Shown: in pieces, positions 1 through 5,818 of the stretch | Layout: each line of letters starts with the position of its first letter | Position numbering within the stretch: position 1 is the first letter of the stretch | Source of the DNA: Bacillota bacterium | GTDB lineage: Bacteria > Bacillota > Limnochordia > Darwinibacteriales > Darwinibacteriaceae | Length of the DNA stretch: 7,816 nt | Reading direction: 5' to 3' | NCBI GenBank assembly: GCA_012799535.1 | Contig: JAAZLB010000179.1 | Coordinates: 1-7,816 of the forward strand | Notes under the pieces: model-generated | The model's input: the letters and a program-made list of their open reading frames with translations, nothing else | Databases searched by the model: none | Told to the model about the DNA's origin: nothing | Program-made: the position numbers and the translations under genes

Positions 1-1386
1 AGCCAGAATTTTTCCTTGTTCTTCTGCACTAGGGGGACGTTGGCTATACCGTTCTCGCTCGTAGCCCTTGAAAAATGTCTCCACTTCCCTTTGATCCTGG
101 GATAATTCTTCCCCCAAGGTTTGGCCGTATTCCCCAGGAGTTTGGCTTTTCCGATAAACTAACCCCTGTTTATTACCTAGTCGCACAATTTGCCTAAACA
201 TGTCCCGAACCCCTTGATTAGCAAAGATGGGCTTAGCGGTATGCTTAGACTGTTCCTGAAATGCAGGAATGAAACCTCCAGCTTTCCTCGAAACTCCCAA
301 GTGGGGTAATTTGTCCCCCAAGTCCTTAATCCAGTTGAGAAAATTAGACCAAGCTTCAGTGAAGGCCCTATACACCTGTACTGCTAAGCGGGGGAGACCT
401 TGTAGGCGCTCCACTTCGTCCATGAAAAAGACAACTACAACCCAACCTAGAACAAAGAGGACAAAGAGTACTAAGACGGCGATGAGTACTAGAAAGATTA
501 GACCTAGAAGGATACCCATAAGATTTAGCTCCCCTTCTTCGAAGGGCAACTCTACCGCCCCGCCACTAGGTGGTCTCTCCCCTGCAAATGGTTCACTAGG
601 TAAATTTGGGAGACTTGTAAAGCGATTAAGCAAACTAGTGACCAAAATACCTACCCGTTCCGCGGTGAGAGGTGAGTAGTTTATAGGTAACACACTCACT
701 AAGATCATCAAAGCTAGTACAAGAATAGTTAAGCTACGGACCCATAGCCCCCCTAAGTGTGGTTGCACTTGGGCTCCCCCATATTCCCACAAGATTTCGA
801 GTCGGAGCAGATACACCAAACCCTGTAAGAATAGACCAGAGGCTAAAGCTCCCCCATAAAGAATCCAAGGAGGTGGTTTAAGCCCTCTAGCCCCAATAGA
901 GAGGACAACCAGCACTAAGCCAAAGAACCAGAACCGCCACCAAAAGTACTCAGTTGCAAGGTGCACTTGATCGCGGTGTTGCAGGGATTCATATTCCCAG
1001 CGAATAGTGGAAGCTGCTTGATCCCCTAGATAATCCGCTACCTTTTCCATGGACCTAAGTTGGGTTCCATACTCCCTAGCCACTAGCCAGGAGGCGAAGA
1101 CAAACAAAGCAGACCACCGAAAGGTAGAATTAAAACCACCTAGGAGAACATATAAGGGGATCACCCAGAGTCCCAGTTCTCCAAAGCGGACTAGCACCGG
1201 TGTACGGGGAGTAAGTAAATAGGCAGAAAAATAGGCGCTTTCTAAGCTAGCCACAAGCACAAAGAACTGCAACCAAGGAGGCACGGGCCAACTGGGAATC
1301 AAGAGGCTTAAGTAATGGGTGCCAAGACTAAAAATAAAAAAGGTAAACAGGCTAGCACAAAGGGTGGCAAAACCTTTCGTCTTCAT
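1..1386 (-). CDS. Multi-pass membrane protein with DUF4129-like C-terminal tail (partial, 3' end off window)
   Basis: An uninterrupted reading frame of 462 codons runs from an ATG at 1386 to the window edge with no stop. The start is preceded by AAGGGGG and overlaps the DUF58 stop as ATGA, so the two genes are probably translationally coupled. Hydrophobic segments lie near residues 8-30, 40-58, 70-83, 90-103, 150-164, 174-195, 216-235 and 300-323. A poorly conserved extracytoplasmic stretch rich in Pro/Glu (about 260-295) precedes the last one. After it comes a soluble tail. Residues 400-462 (VRLGNKQG, then QTPGEY, then FFKGYERERYS) resemble the DUF4129 tail found at the C-terminus of transglutaminase-type (TgpA-like) membrane proteins and their relatives. 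No transglutaminase Cys-His-Asp core is visible in the part seen. Such proteins usually sit beside DUF58 genes. The family role is inferred to be envelope-related; the precise function is unknown. The family call is by recall of motif pattern. Confidence 0.8.
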   Translation of the reverse strand, partial: MKTKGFATLCASLFTFFIFSLGTHYLSLLIPSWPVPPWLQFFVLVASLESAYFSAYLLTPRTPVLVRFGELGLWVIPLYVLLGGFNSTFRWSALFVFASWLVAREYGTQLRSMEKVADYLGDQAASTIRWEYESLQHRDQVHLATEYFWWRFWFFGLVLVVLSIGARGLKPPPWILYGGALASGLFLQGLVYLLRLEILWEYGGAQVQPHLGGLWVRSLTILVLALMILVSVLPINYSPLTAERVGILVTSLLNRFTSLPNLPSEPFAGERPPSGGAVELPFEEGELNLMGILLGLIFLVLIAVLVLFVLFVLGWVVVVFFMDEVERLQGLPRLAVQVYRAFTEAWSNFLNWIKDLGDKLPHLGVSRKAGGFIPAFQEQSKHTAKPIFANQGVRDMFRQIVRLGNKQGLVYRKSQTPGEYGQTLGEELSQDQREVETFFKGYERERYSQRPPSAEEQGKILA

Positions 1387-2585
1387 ACTAAACCCCCTTC
1401 AGCACTAACTGCAAACATTTGTAACGATGCGCTGGGGGCACGATGTAAGAGATTGGGGTGTAACAGTTTGGAGCCCACTACAAATAAAAGCACTTGGCGC
1501 CCTGCTTTAATCTGTTTTTCCGCCTGGGCCACGATCTCCGGAGTATCCACTGGGATAATCCAAAGCAGGATAGTACCTGGTGCTAGACTCCGTTTTTGGG
1601 TTCGGAGCAAATCTAAAAATGACTTTTGTTGAGGTTCCAATCCTGCTAAGACTGTTAGCAACTCTGTAAGTTGAGCCAAACCTCGGCGAGGTGGAATGGA
1701 TACGTTTTGTTCTTCCCCACTTAAATTTCGTTTTTGATCCGGTAAGTGTTCAGTTAATGCTCCATTTGTGACCAAACCACAGGCTTCTCCAGAGTTAATG
1801 ATAAAACTTCCTAAACTAGCAGCAGTACTAATGGCCAATTCGGTAGTTGGGTAAAAACTGGACACCTCATAGTCCCCTTGATTAAGATTAAGGAAAATCA
1901 GACTATTAGCTGTTACTGTATGTTCAAATTGCTTAACTTGGAGTTGTTGGGTCCGTGCCGTGGCAGGCCAATGTAAAGTCCGCAGAGGGTCCCCCTGTTC
2001 ATAGGGTCTTACCCCCCCTAAACGGGTGGGGTCTGGATAGATTCTTTGTAAAGCCTGCAAATTACCAAAGGGCAAACGGGCAGGGAGGGCTAAATCGGCT
2101 AGCTGATACACCTGGGGATAAACCACCACCGTTTGGAAGTCCTCAATAGAAAAGCGTTGGGTACTAATTCCAAACAAATCTCCAACAGAGAGTCTCAAGG
2201 GTCCTAAACGGTAAACGCCGCGCTGGCGCGGGCTAAGCCTGAAGCTTAATTCACTACTAGAACGACTTGGTAGAGGGAAAACCCACTTCTCTAATTGCCC
2301 CCCCATGAGCAAATTGTGGGGGATTTTATCTTCTACAGATACCCAAGGAAAGGGGAACCAAGAATGGTTAGTGACCTCTAACTGCACTTCTCCCAAATCT
2401 TGGGGAAAAAAGCGGTTTTCTCCTTGTCCACGGCTGATCCTAATGGCATTGGCGGCCCTAGTCTGCCAGTATTGCCAGAGAAAAAATAGGATCAAGAAAA
2501 GATAGGCAAAGCTGTAAGCTGGCCTCCCTTCCCATAAGAGGGCTATACCAAGAACAATTAGGGTTAGAAATCTCCATAGGGCCAA
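1383..2585 (-). CDS. DUF58 domain-containing membrane-anchored protein
   Basis: This is a 400-residue protein. Two N-terminal hydrophobic segments (about residues 3-18 and 24-40) are followed by a beta-rich region (about 45-150) containing QRGVYRLGPLRL and SVGDLFGI, typical of DUF58 proteins. The DUF58 hallmark lies at about 191-220: GVRPYEQGDPLRTLHW followed by an AR-x-QQLQVKQFE stretch. A von Willebrand A-like alpha/beta region follows (for example LIFLNL at 229-234). The start is a TTG at 2585, chosen because AAGGAGG at 2600-2594 lies 8 nt upstream; the nearby ATG at 2592 is out of frame and too close to that site. The gene ends in TGA overlapping the start of the next membrane protein. 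DUF58 proteins usually accompany a MoxR AAA+ ATPase, but the gene upstream here is a divergent DUF445 gene, so no MoxR partner is in this window. The biochemical role is unknown. Confidence 0.93.
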   Translation of the reverse strand: MALWRFLTLIVLGIALLWEGRPAYSFAYLFLILFFLWQYWQTRAANAIRISRGQGENRFFPQDLGEVQLEVTNHSWFPFPWVSVEDKIPHNLLMGGQLEKWVFPLPSRSSSELSFRLSPRQRGVYRLGPLRLSVGDLFGISTQRFSIEDFQTVVVYPQVYQLADLALPARLPFGNLQALQRIYPDPTRLGGVRPYEQGDPLRTLHWPATARTQQLQVKQFEHTVTANSLIFLNLNQGDYEVSSFYPTTELAISTAASLGSFIINSGEACGLVTNGALTEHLPDQKRNLSGEEQNVSIPPRRGLAQLTELLTVLAGLEPQQKSFLDLLRTQKRSLAPGTILLWIIPVDTPEIVAQAEKQIKAGRQVLLFVVGSKLLHPNLLHRAPSASLQMFAVSAEGGLV

Positions 2586-2592
2586 GTACCAT

Positions 2593-2600
2593 CCCTCCTT
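2593..2600 (-). promoter_or_regulatory. Shine-Dalgarno site fixing a TTG start for the DUF58 gene
   Basis: The minus strand reads AAGGAGGG here, with 8 nt between GGAGG and the in-frame TTG at 2585. An ATG follows directly at 2592 but is in another frame with no room for a ribosome site, so the strong site supports TTG initiation. Confidence 0.75.
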
Positions 2601-2635
2601 ACAGATATCTTTCGTGCTACAGGGTGCAAATCCTG

Positions 2636-2663
2636 TTGATTTTTAGTAGTACTCAGTTATACT
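2636..2663 (+). promoter_or_regulatory. Sigma-A-type promoter for the DUF445 gene
   Basis: TTGATT (2636-2641) and TATACT (2658-2663) are separated by 16 bp. They match the TTGACA/TATAAT consensus at 4 and 5 of 6 positions. Transcription would begin near 2670, giving a leader of about 40 nt before the ATG at 2711. An imperfect palindrome overlaps the -10 element. Confidence 0.6.
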
Positions 2664-2665
2664 AA
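2643..2665. promoter_or_regulatory. Imperfect 23-bp palindrome over the promoter (possible operator)
   Basis: TTAGTAGTACT, then C, then AGTTATACTAA form two arms that match at 9 of 11 positions as inverted repeats around position 2654. The element covers the spacer and -10 box of the DUF445 promoter in the divergent DUF58/DUF445 intergenic region. A repressor-binding role is inference only; such AT-rich palindromes can occur by chance. Confidence 0.3.
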
Positions 2666-2710
2666 GGACATGTCTTACTAGAATTCATCATAACTAAAAG
2701 GAGTCTGATC

Positions 2711-3304
2711 ATGACCTGGCAATTAATCTCCTTGCCCATCATGGCAGCCTTAATTGGTTGGGGCACTAATGTAATCGCCATTAAAATGCTTTTTTGGCCC
2801 CGTCAACCTATCAAGATTCTTCGATGGGAATTTTTGGGTGTGCTTCCAAAACGGAAGGCGGAAATTGCAGAGAGTATTGGGGAGGTCTTAAATAACGATC
2901 TCCTACCAACCCATGAACTTGTAAATGCGGTTAACACCCCAGAGACTCGGGAACGGGTCACACAAATCATCGCGGGAAATCTTGCAGGTAAGATTGAACG
3001 TTTTTTACCCCGTTTTATTGCGGGGCATGCAGGGGATAAAATTCAGCATCATTTGGAGGATTTTGTTCGGATAGAAATTGAAACCTTCTTTGGGCAATTA
3101 GGCGATACTATTAGCCATGAACTGCAAGAAAATCAGCTATTAGGCAAGCTGGTGGAAGAAAAGATCAACTCATTCGATCTTGTAGAACTAGAAGAAATGG
3201 TCTTGAAGGTGGCCAGCAACGAATTGCGCTATATTGAGTTTTTTGGTGCAATTATTGGCTTAGTGATTGGGATTATTCAAGTGATTTTTCTTATATTCTT
3301 CTAA
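2711..3304 (+). CDS. DUF445 family membrane protein (short form)
   Basis: This is a 197-residue protein. The start is ATG with AAGGAG 7 nt upstream (2698-2703). A hydrophobic N-terminus (about residues 5-28, with GWGTNVIAIKMLFWP) is followed by a basic segment including LGVLPKRKAEIAESIG (about 43-57), a helical, amphipathic middle (about 60-165), and a C-terminal membrane segment (about 174-197) introduced by NELRYIEFFGAIIGLVIG. The N-terminal GWxTNxxAIKMLF motif and the C-terminal E-x-x-x-IExxGAxxGxxIG motif are the recognisable ends of DUF445 (YheB-like) proteins. Bacillus YheB is roughly twice this length, so this is the compact form with the central region reduced. The protein is probably membrane-anchored at both ends. 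Function is unknown. It has its own promoter and ends 6 nt before a shared terminator. Confidence 0.88.
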   Translation: MTWQLISLPIMAALIGWGTNVIAIKMLFWPRQPIKILRWEFLGVLPKRKAEIAESIGEVLNNDLLPTHELVNAVNTPETRERVTQIIAGNLAGKIERFLPRFIAGHAGDKIQHHLEDFVRIEIETFFGQLGDTISHELQENQLLGKLVEEKINSFDLVELEEMVLKVASNELRYIEFFGAIIGLVIGIIQVIFLIFF

Positions 3305-3309
3305 GCAAA

Positions 3310-3336
3310 ACCCCCTCAACTTTCCGTTGAAGGGGT
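3310..3336. terminator. Bidirectional terminator between convergent genes
   Basis: The arms ACCCCCTCAAC and GTTGAAGGGGT form an 11-bp stem with a single C-A mismatch around the loop TTTCC. On the plus strand it is followed by TCTTCTTGT and on the minus strand by TTTTGCTT. It lies between the stops of the convergent DUF445 and CAP-domain genes and probably serves both. Confidence 0.85.
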
Positions 3337-3348
3337 CTTCTTGTATGT

Positions 3349-3996
3349 TCATTTTTTTATAAAAATCTGAGTAATATGATAGCTTGTCCCCTGTTTAACA
3401 ATGCCTACACCAATATGGGTGTACCCAGAATGGAGAATATTAGCACGGTGCCCAGGGCTATTCATAAATAAGGGGTGAGCCCGGGAAATACTACCTGTAC
3501 GAGCTATGTTTTCTCCTGCCCTCGAATAACTAATCCCTGCCTTATCCAACATGGTATACACTGTACCTAAGGTGGGAGAAACATGGTCGAAGTAGTTATT
3601 CACTGCCATATCATAGCTTTTCTCCTTAGCTAAGGCCACTAAAGCATAATCAACTTGTAGTGCCTTTAACCCATTTTTCAATCTTTCCTGGTTGACCTGA
3701 TTAATCAAGCTTTGTTCATCAGCACTCAAGGATGCATTAGGTAAAGGTACTTTATTTCCTGGATTGCTTGGCTGAACTGGCTGCAAAGGGGCGCCTGGAT
3801 TAGGTTTTGGTTGAGTTGGCTGTTGGGGCTGGGTTGGTTGGGTGGGCAATGTAGGCGTTATGGGCCAAATTGGACTATTCCACCCAGGATTTTGAGTACT
3901 TGGTATACTTGGTGCCCACCAGCCCCAGGAACTAGCTTGCCCAACTGAACTGACTAAGAACAAAATTACTGCAACGAGTAAACAAGAACGTTTCAA
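3349..3996 (-). CDS. Secreted CAP-domain (SCP/PR1-like, YkwD-type) protein
   Basis: The protein has 215 residues from a TTG at 3996. An AGGAGG site lies 7 nt upstream, and the start places the Sec signal peptide (KR, then a hydrophobic run at 5-17, likely cleavage after GQA near 21) at the exact N-terminus. Extending to the ATG at 4050 would add 18 unlikely residues encoded across a promoter. A tryptophan/proline-rich linker (about 24-80, many P-T-Q-P units) leads to a CAP domain at about 90-215. Its expected residues are present: His138 in YFDHVSP, Glu162 in GENIA and His183 in NSPGHRANIL. Secreted bacterial CAP proteins of this kind occur at the cell surface and in spore envelopes; no enzymatic activity is established for most. 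The linker suggests passage through or attachment to the cell wall. The gene ends just before the shared terminator. Confidence 0.93.
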   Translation of the reverse strand: MKRSCLLVAVILFLVSSVGQASSWGWWAPSIPSTQNPGWNSPIWPITPTLPTQPTQPQQPTQPKPNPGAPLQPVQPSNPGNKVPLPNASLSADEQSLINQVNQERLKNGLKALQVDYALVALAKEKSYDMAVNNYFDHVSPTLGTVYTMLDKAGISYSRAGENIARTGSISRAHPLFMNSPGHRANILHSGYTHIGVGIVKQGTSYHITQIFIKK

Positions 3997-4003
3997 AATG
4001 ATT

Positions 4004-4009
4004 CCTCCT
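4004..4009 (-). promoter_or_regulatory. Shine-Dalgarno site deciding the TTG start of the CAP protein
   Basis: The minus strand reads AGGAGG, 7 nt upstream of TTG-AAA-CGT at 3996. This perfect site supports the internal TTG over the ATG at 4050, which has no comparable site. Confidence 0.85.
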
Positions 4010-4030
4010 GTTAGTGTATTTCTGGTTTTT

Positions 4031-4039
4031 ATTATAACA
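4031..4039 (-). promoter_or_regulatory. Extended -10 promoter for the CAP-domain gene
   Basis: The minus strand reads TGTTATAAT, an exact TGnTATAAT extended -10 element. No good -35 is present, which extended -10 promoters tolerate. Transcription would begin near 4024, about 15 nt before the AGGAGG site. A perfect AGCAT-T-ATGCT inverted repeat at 4046-4056 sits just upstream, in the spacer/-35 zone. Confidence 0.65.
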
Positions 4040-4076
4040 GGAGTAAGCATTATGCTAGAAAGACAACTTTTGGTAA

Positions 4077-4349
4077 CTACCTTGGCAAGGTGCTTAAATT
4101 ACGTAGTTCTTGAATAATCGCCTGGTAAGATAAGGTGCCCCGACTAAAGACCTTGCCATTAATAATAATCACAGGAAAGGGCCCGGGCTCGGTGGTTGAC
4201 TCCACTAACCGTACCGTCACATCCTGACCAAAGCGTCGGCGCACCGCCCGCTTCAAATAAACCACAGCCTCTCCCAGAGGCAAATTCTTCCTTCAACCGC
4301 CACAAGAAGAAATTATCAAGTTTCGTTTTCCACAGACAATTACTTCCAT
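4077..4349 (-). CDS. Candidate selenoprotein: small thioredoxin-like protein with a CGGU active site (in-frame TGA)
   Basis: Reading from the ATG at 4349 gives 18 codons (MEVIVCGK, then RNLIISSCGG), an in-frame TGA at 4295-4293, and 71 further codons in the same frame to a TAG. The product is 90 residues if TGA encodes selenocysteine. The layout suits a thioredoxin/glutaredoxin-like fold: strand 1 (2-7), Cys16-Gly-Gly-Sec19, helix (24-40, LGEAVVYLKRAVRRRF), strand 2 (44-50, VTVRLVE), a Pro59 in the cis-Pro position before PVIIINGK, and a C-terminal helix (74-85). The pattern resembles Bacillus YuzD (DUF1462), by recall. The downstream piece alone (TTG at 4283) would lack strand 1 and the active site and has a poorly spaced ribosome site. 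The ATG is preceded by GGGGGTG 4 nt upstream, a wobble match to GGAGGTG. The gene follows the 437-residue gene by 36 nt. The alternative is a nonsense-mutated pseudogene. TGA as a general Trp codon is unlikely: other genes stop with TGA and use TGG for Trp. Confidence 0.72.
4260..4286 (-). promoter_or_regulatory. Putative bacterial SECIS hairpin for Sec insertion
   Basis: Directly downstream of the in-frame TGA the mRNA can form a perfect 6-bp stem, GCCUCU (4281-4276) with AGAGGC (4272-4267), around a GGG loop. A weaker lower stem, AAUU (4286-4283) with GGUU (4263-4260, two wobble pairs), extends it across a small internal loop. Seventeen nucleotides separate the TGA from the loop and G is the first loop base. 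Both fit the published bacterial SECIS pattern (loop 16-37 nt after UGA, conserved G at the top). The element lies within codons that also encode the conserved-looking helix. Confidence 0.6.
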
Positions 4350-4385
4350 ACTCCACCCCCGAGACTTCACTGGATTATCATATGC

Positions 4386-5699
4386 TCACGATCGTCCTAA
4401 GACCCTCCGCCAGAGACTGACCGGGCGTTTTTTTTGCACCTCTTCTATGGCCGTAACTCTTCTCTGGGTACGTGCTAATTCCAGTTGAAGCTGGTCAAGT
4501 CTGCTTTCCCAAGTTTGTTTTTGCTGTTCTTGTCCTTGTTGTAAATTGAACATACGTCTTTCTAGACGATCAATTCGAGCGGTTATCGGATTCAAATCCA
4601 CTGGTTCTGGAGGAGTAAAACGGGTCTGCCAGTGCCTGATTTCATCTCTAAAACTCTCCCATTCGTGGATGGTGCGAAAAGCTTGCTCTAGGAAAGCTTC
4701 TTGAACTTTTCTCTCCTCCCTCTCTTCCCTTGCCCGTTTACCCAATTGAGGTGGAGTTATGGACTCAAAAGTCTCCTCAGGTAAGGGTTCTGGTTCCCAC
4801 TTTGGTTGTGGTTGTGGCTGTGAAGCAGATTGGGGTGGGGCCTCCACCGTTTCATACAAGGGGGTTAAAAGCCCGTCCCGCGCCACCCAAGCATAAGTGT
4901 AATACTCCCGCTCTACTTTTTGCCGTTCGGACCACTTATCGAAGGGGGCTTGGAAAAATTCACTTCCTTCACTCCACAAAACGTGCCACTGCCCCTTTTC
5001 TATAGAATAACCCACACTGGCAACATGGTTCTCTGGATCAGAGACTTGAATGGGAGAGGACCAAGCTTGCCCCTTGTCTCTTACCTTTAGGCTGATTTTC
5101 GTCCCATCCTCCTGCCAAAATAAATAAAGCCTTTCTCCCACAATAAATTGGGGAAAACTGCAACTTTGGGTAGAAAAGGGCACCGCCCCACTCCAGGTGC
5201 GGTGTTCTAAATCAAAGACCCGATAAAGAAGATGCTGATCCCGATGATTACAATAGACAATATGTAAGTAGTTATCACTATGCCACGCTGCGCTAAAACT
5301 ACTTCCTTGGGCAAAAACATTAGTGGAGACCGTCATGGGACTTGACCATTTTTCATAAAAAGTCTGGTGGCGTAACAAAACACTATGCCCGGGAGATTGT
5401 TTTACGAAGTAAAAAAGATGACTGTTACCCACCCCATCTGTAATTAGCTTGCCACCTCCACCATACATCTGCCCTAATTCAACTCGCTCGTGCTCCAACT
5501 CTTTAGCTCCCCGATAGAACCAAGCATAATCCTTGTCTAAAAACGCCACGATTTGCACTGTACCATTCTGAATAGCTACTGCTACATCCTTAACTTGTTC
5601 TTGTAACGTCCTACTCTCACCGTGCATAAAGTGAATCACTAAAGATTCACCCACCAATTCTATGCCACGATATTCTGGATGGTCAACTTTGATCAACAT
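4386..5699 (-). CDS. Unrecognised protein: beta-propeller-like N-terminal half, Pro-rich linker, coiled-coil C-terminus
   Basis: I do not recognise a named family. The product has 437 residues and no signal peptide or membrane segment, so it is probably cytoplasmic or in the spore or mother cell. Residues 1-285 are beta-rich with a recurring blade-like motif: WSSPMTVS (118), WSGAVPFS (169), WSSPIQVS (213) and WSERQKVE (256), spaced about 43-51 residues. Each is preceded by an aromatic strand such as YLHIVYC, LYLFWQ or WHVLWSE, as in sialidase-like or lectin-like beta-propellers. No catalytic Asp-box is evident. A Pro/Gln/Glu linker (about 287-318) leads to charged helices (320-360) and a heptad-like coiled coil (about 370-425), ending in a basic tail, SLWRRVLGRS. 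The ATG start has GGGGGG 7 nt upstream. It is probably cotranscribed with the downstream candidate selenoprotein gene and is divergent from the SPOCS-like gene. Confidence 0.85.
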   Translation of the reverse strand: MLIKVDHPEYRGIELVGESLVIHFMHGESRTLQEQVKDVAVAIQNGTVQIVAFLDKDYAWFYRGAKELEHERVELGQMYGGGGKLITDGVGNSHLFYFVKQSPGHSVLLRHQTFYEKWSSPMTVSTNVFAQGSSFSAAWHSDNYLHIVYCNHRDQHLLYRVFDLEHRTWSGAVPFSTQSCSFPQFIVGERLYLFWQEDGTKISLKVRDKGQAWSSPIQVSDPENHVASVGYSIEKGQWHVLWSEGSEFFQAPFDKWSERQKVEREYYTYAWVARDGLLTPLYETVEAPPQSASQPQPQPKWEPEPLPEETFESITPPQLGKRAREEREERKVQEAFLEQAFRTIHEWESFRDEIRHWQTRFTPPEPVDLNPITARIDRLERRMFNLQQGQEQQKQTWESRLDQLQLELARTQRRVTAIEEVQKKRPVSLWRRVLGRS

Positions 5700-5716
5700 A
5701 CTAATACCCCCCTACA

Positions 5717-5733
5717 CTTAAGTTATGCTTAAG
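5717..5733. repeat. Twin CTTAAG palindromes, one helical turn apart
   Basis: CTTAAG occurs at 5717-5722 and 5728-5733, with an 11-bp repeat distance and TTATG between. Together they form an inverted repeat in the divergent intergenic region 18 bp upstream of the minus-strand ATG. On the minus strand the centre reads CATAACTTA, which matches a sigma-K -10 pattern (CATAnnnTA) but has no AC at the right distance and lies very close to the ribosome site. An operator is possible but unproven. Confidence 0.35.
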
Positions 5734-5769
5734 CCTGGACATTCAGACATTTTCTCTCGGGATAATAGC

Positions 5770-5796
5770 ACCCCATCCTAGGGCTAGCATAGTATG
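5770..5796 (+). promoter_or_regulatory. Possible sigma-K-like promoter for the SPOCS-like gene
   Basis: AC (5770-5771), a 16-bp spacer, and CATAGTATG (5788-5796) resemble the sporulation sigma-K consensus AC-N16-CATAnnnTA, missing only the final A. No convincing sigma-A pair is present in this region. A late mother-cell promoter would fit a spore-coat-type product. The match is short, so the call is tentative. Confidence 0.35.
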
Positions 5797-5818
5797 GTTT
5801 AGAGAAAGGAGGATCAGT

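Noticed and set aside
269..679. Plus-strand ORF of 136 codons rich in Lys, Thr, Arg and Ser
   Set aside because: It lies opposite the DUF4129-like membrane protein gene, has no ribosome site, and its composition is the antisense of hydrophobic codons.
1315..2505. Plus-strand ORFs at 1315-1632, 1955-2149 and 2305-2505
   Set aside because: All lie opposite the DUF58 gene (and the start of the next gene), lack ribosome sites and show no family resemblance.
4077..4283. Stand-alone 68-residue gene starting at TTG 4283
   Set aside because: It would lack the first strand and active site of its fold, and the only purine-rich site is about 3 nt from the TTG.
4159..4356. Minus-strand ORF of 65 codons overlapping the selenoprotein candidate in another frame, which could suggest a frameshift instead of recoding
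   Set aside because: Its translation shows no fold-like pattern, whereas the unshifted frame gives a beta strand and a CxxU motif on one side of TGA and the rest of the fold on the other without any shift.
4196..5005. Plus-strand ORFs at 4196-4420 and 4730-5005
   Set aside because: They are antisense to the thioredoxin-like and beta-propeller genes, with no ribosome sites or recognisable protein features.
5711..5727. Sigma-K -10-like CATAACTTA on the minus strand as promoter of the 437-residue gene
   Set aside because: There is no AC at 15-17 bp upstream, and the implied transcript start would fall inside the GGGGGG ribosome site.
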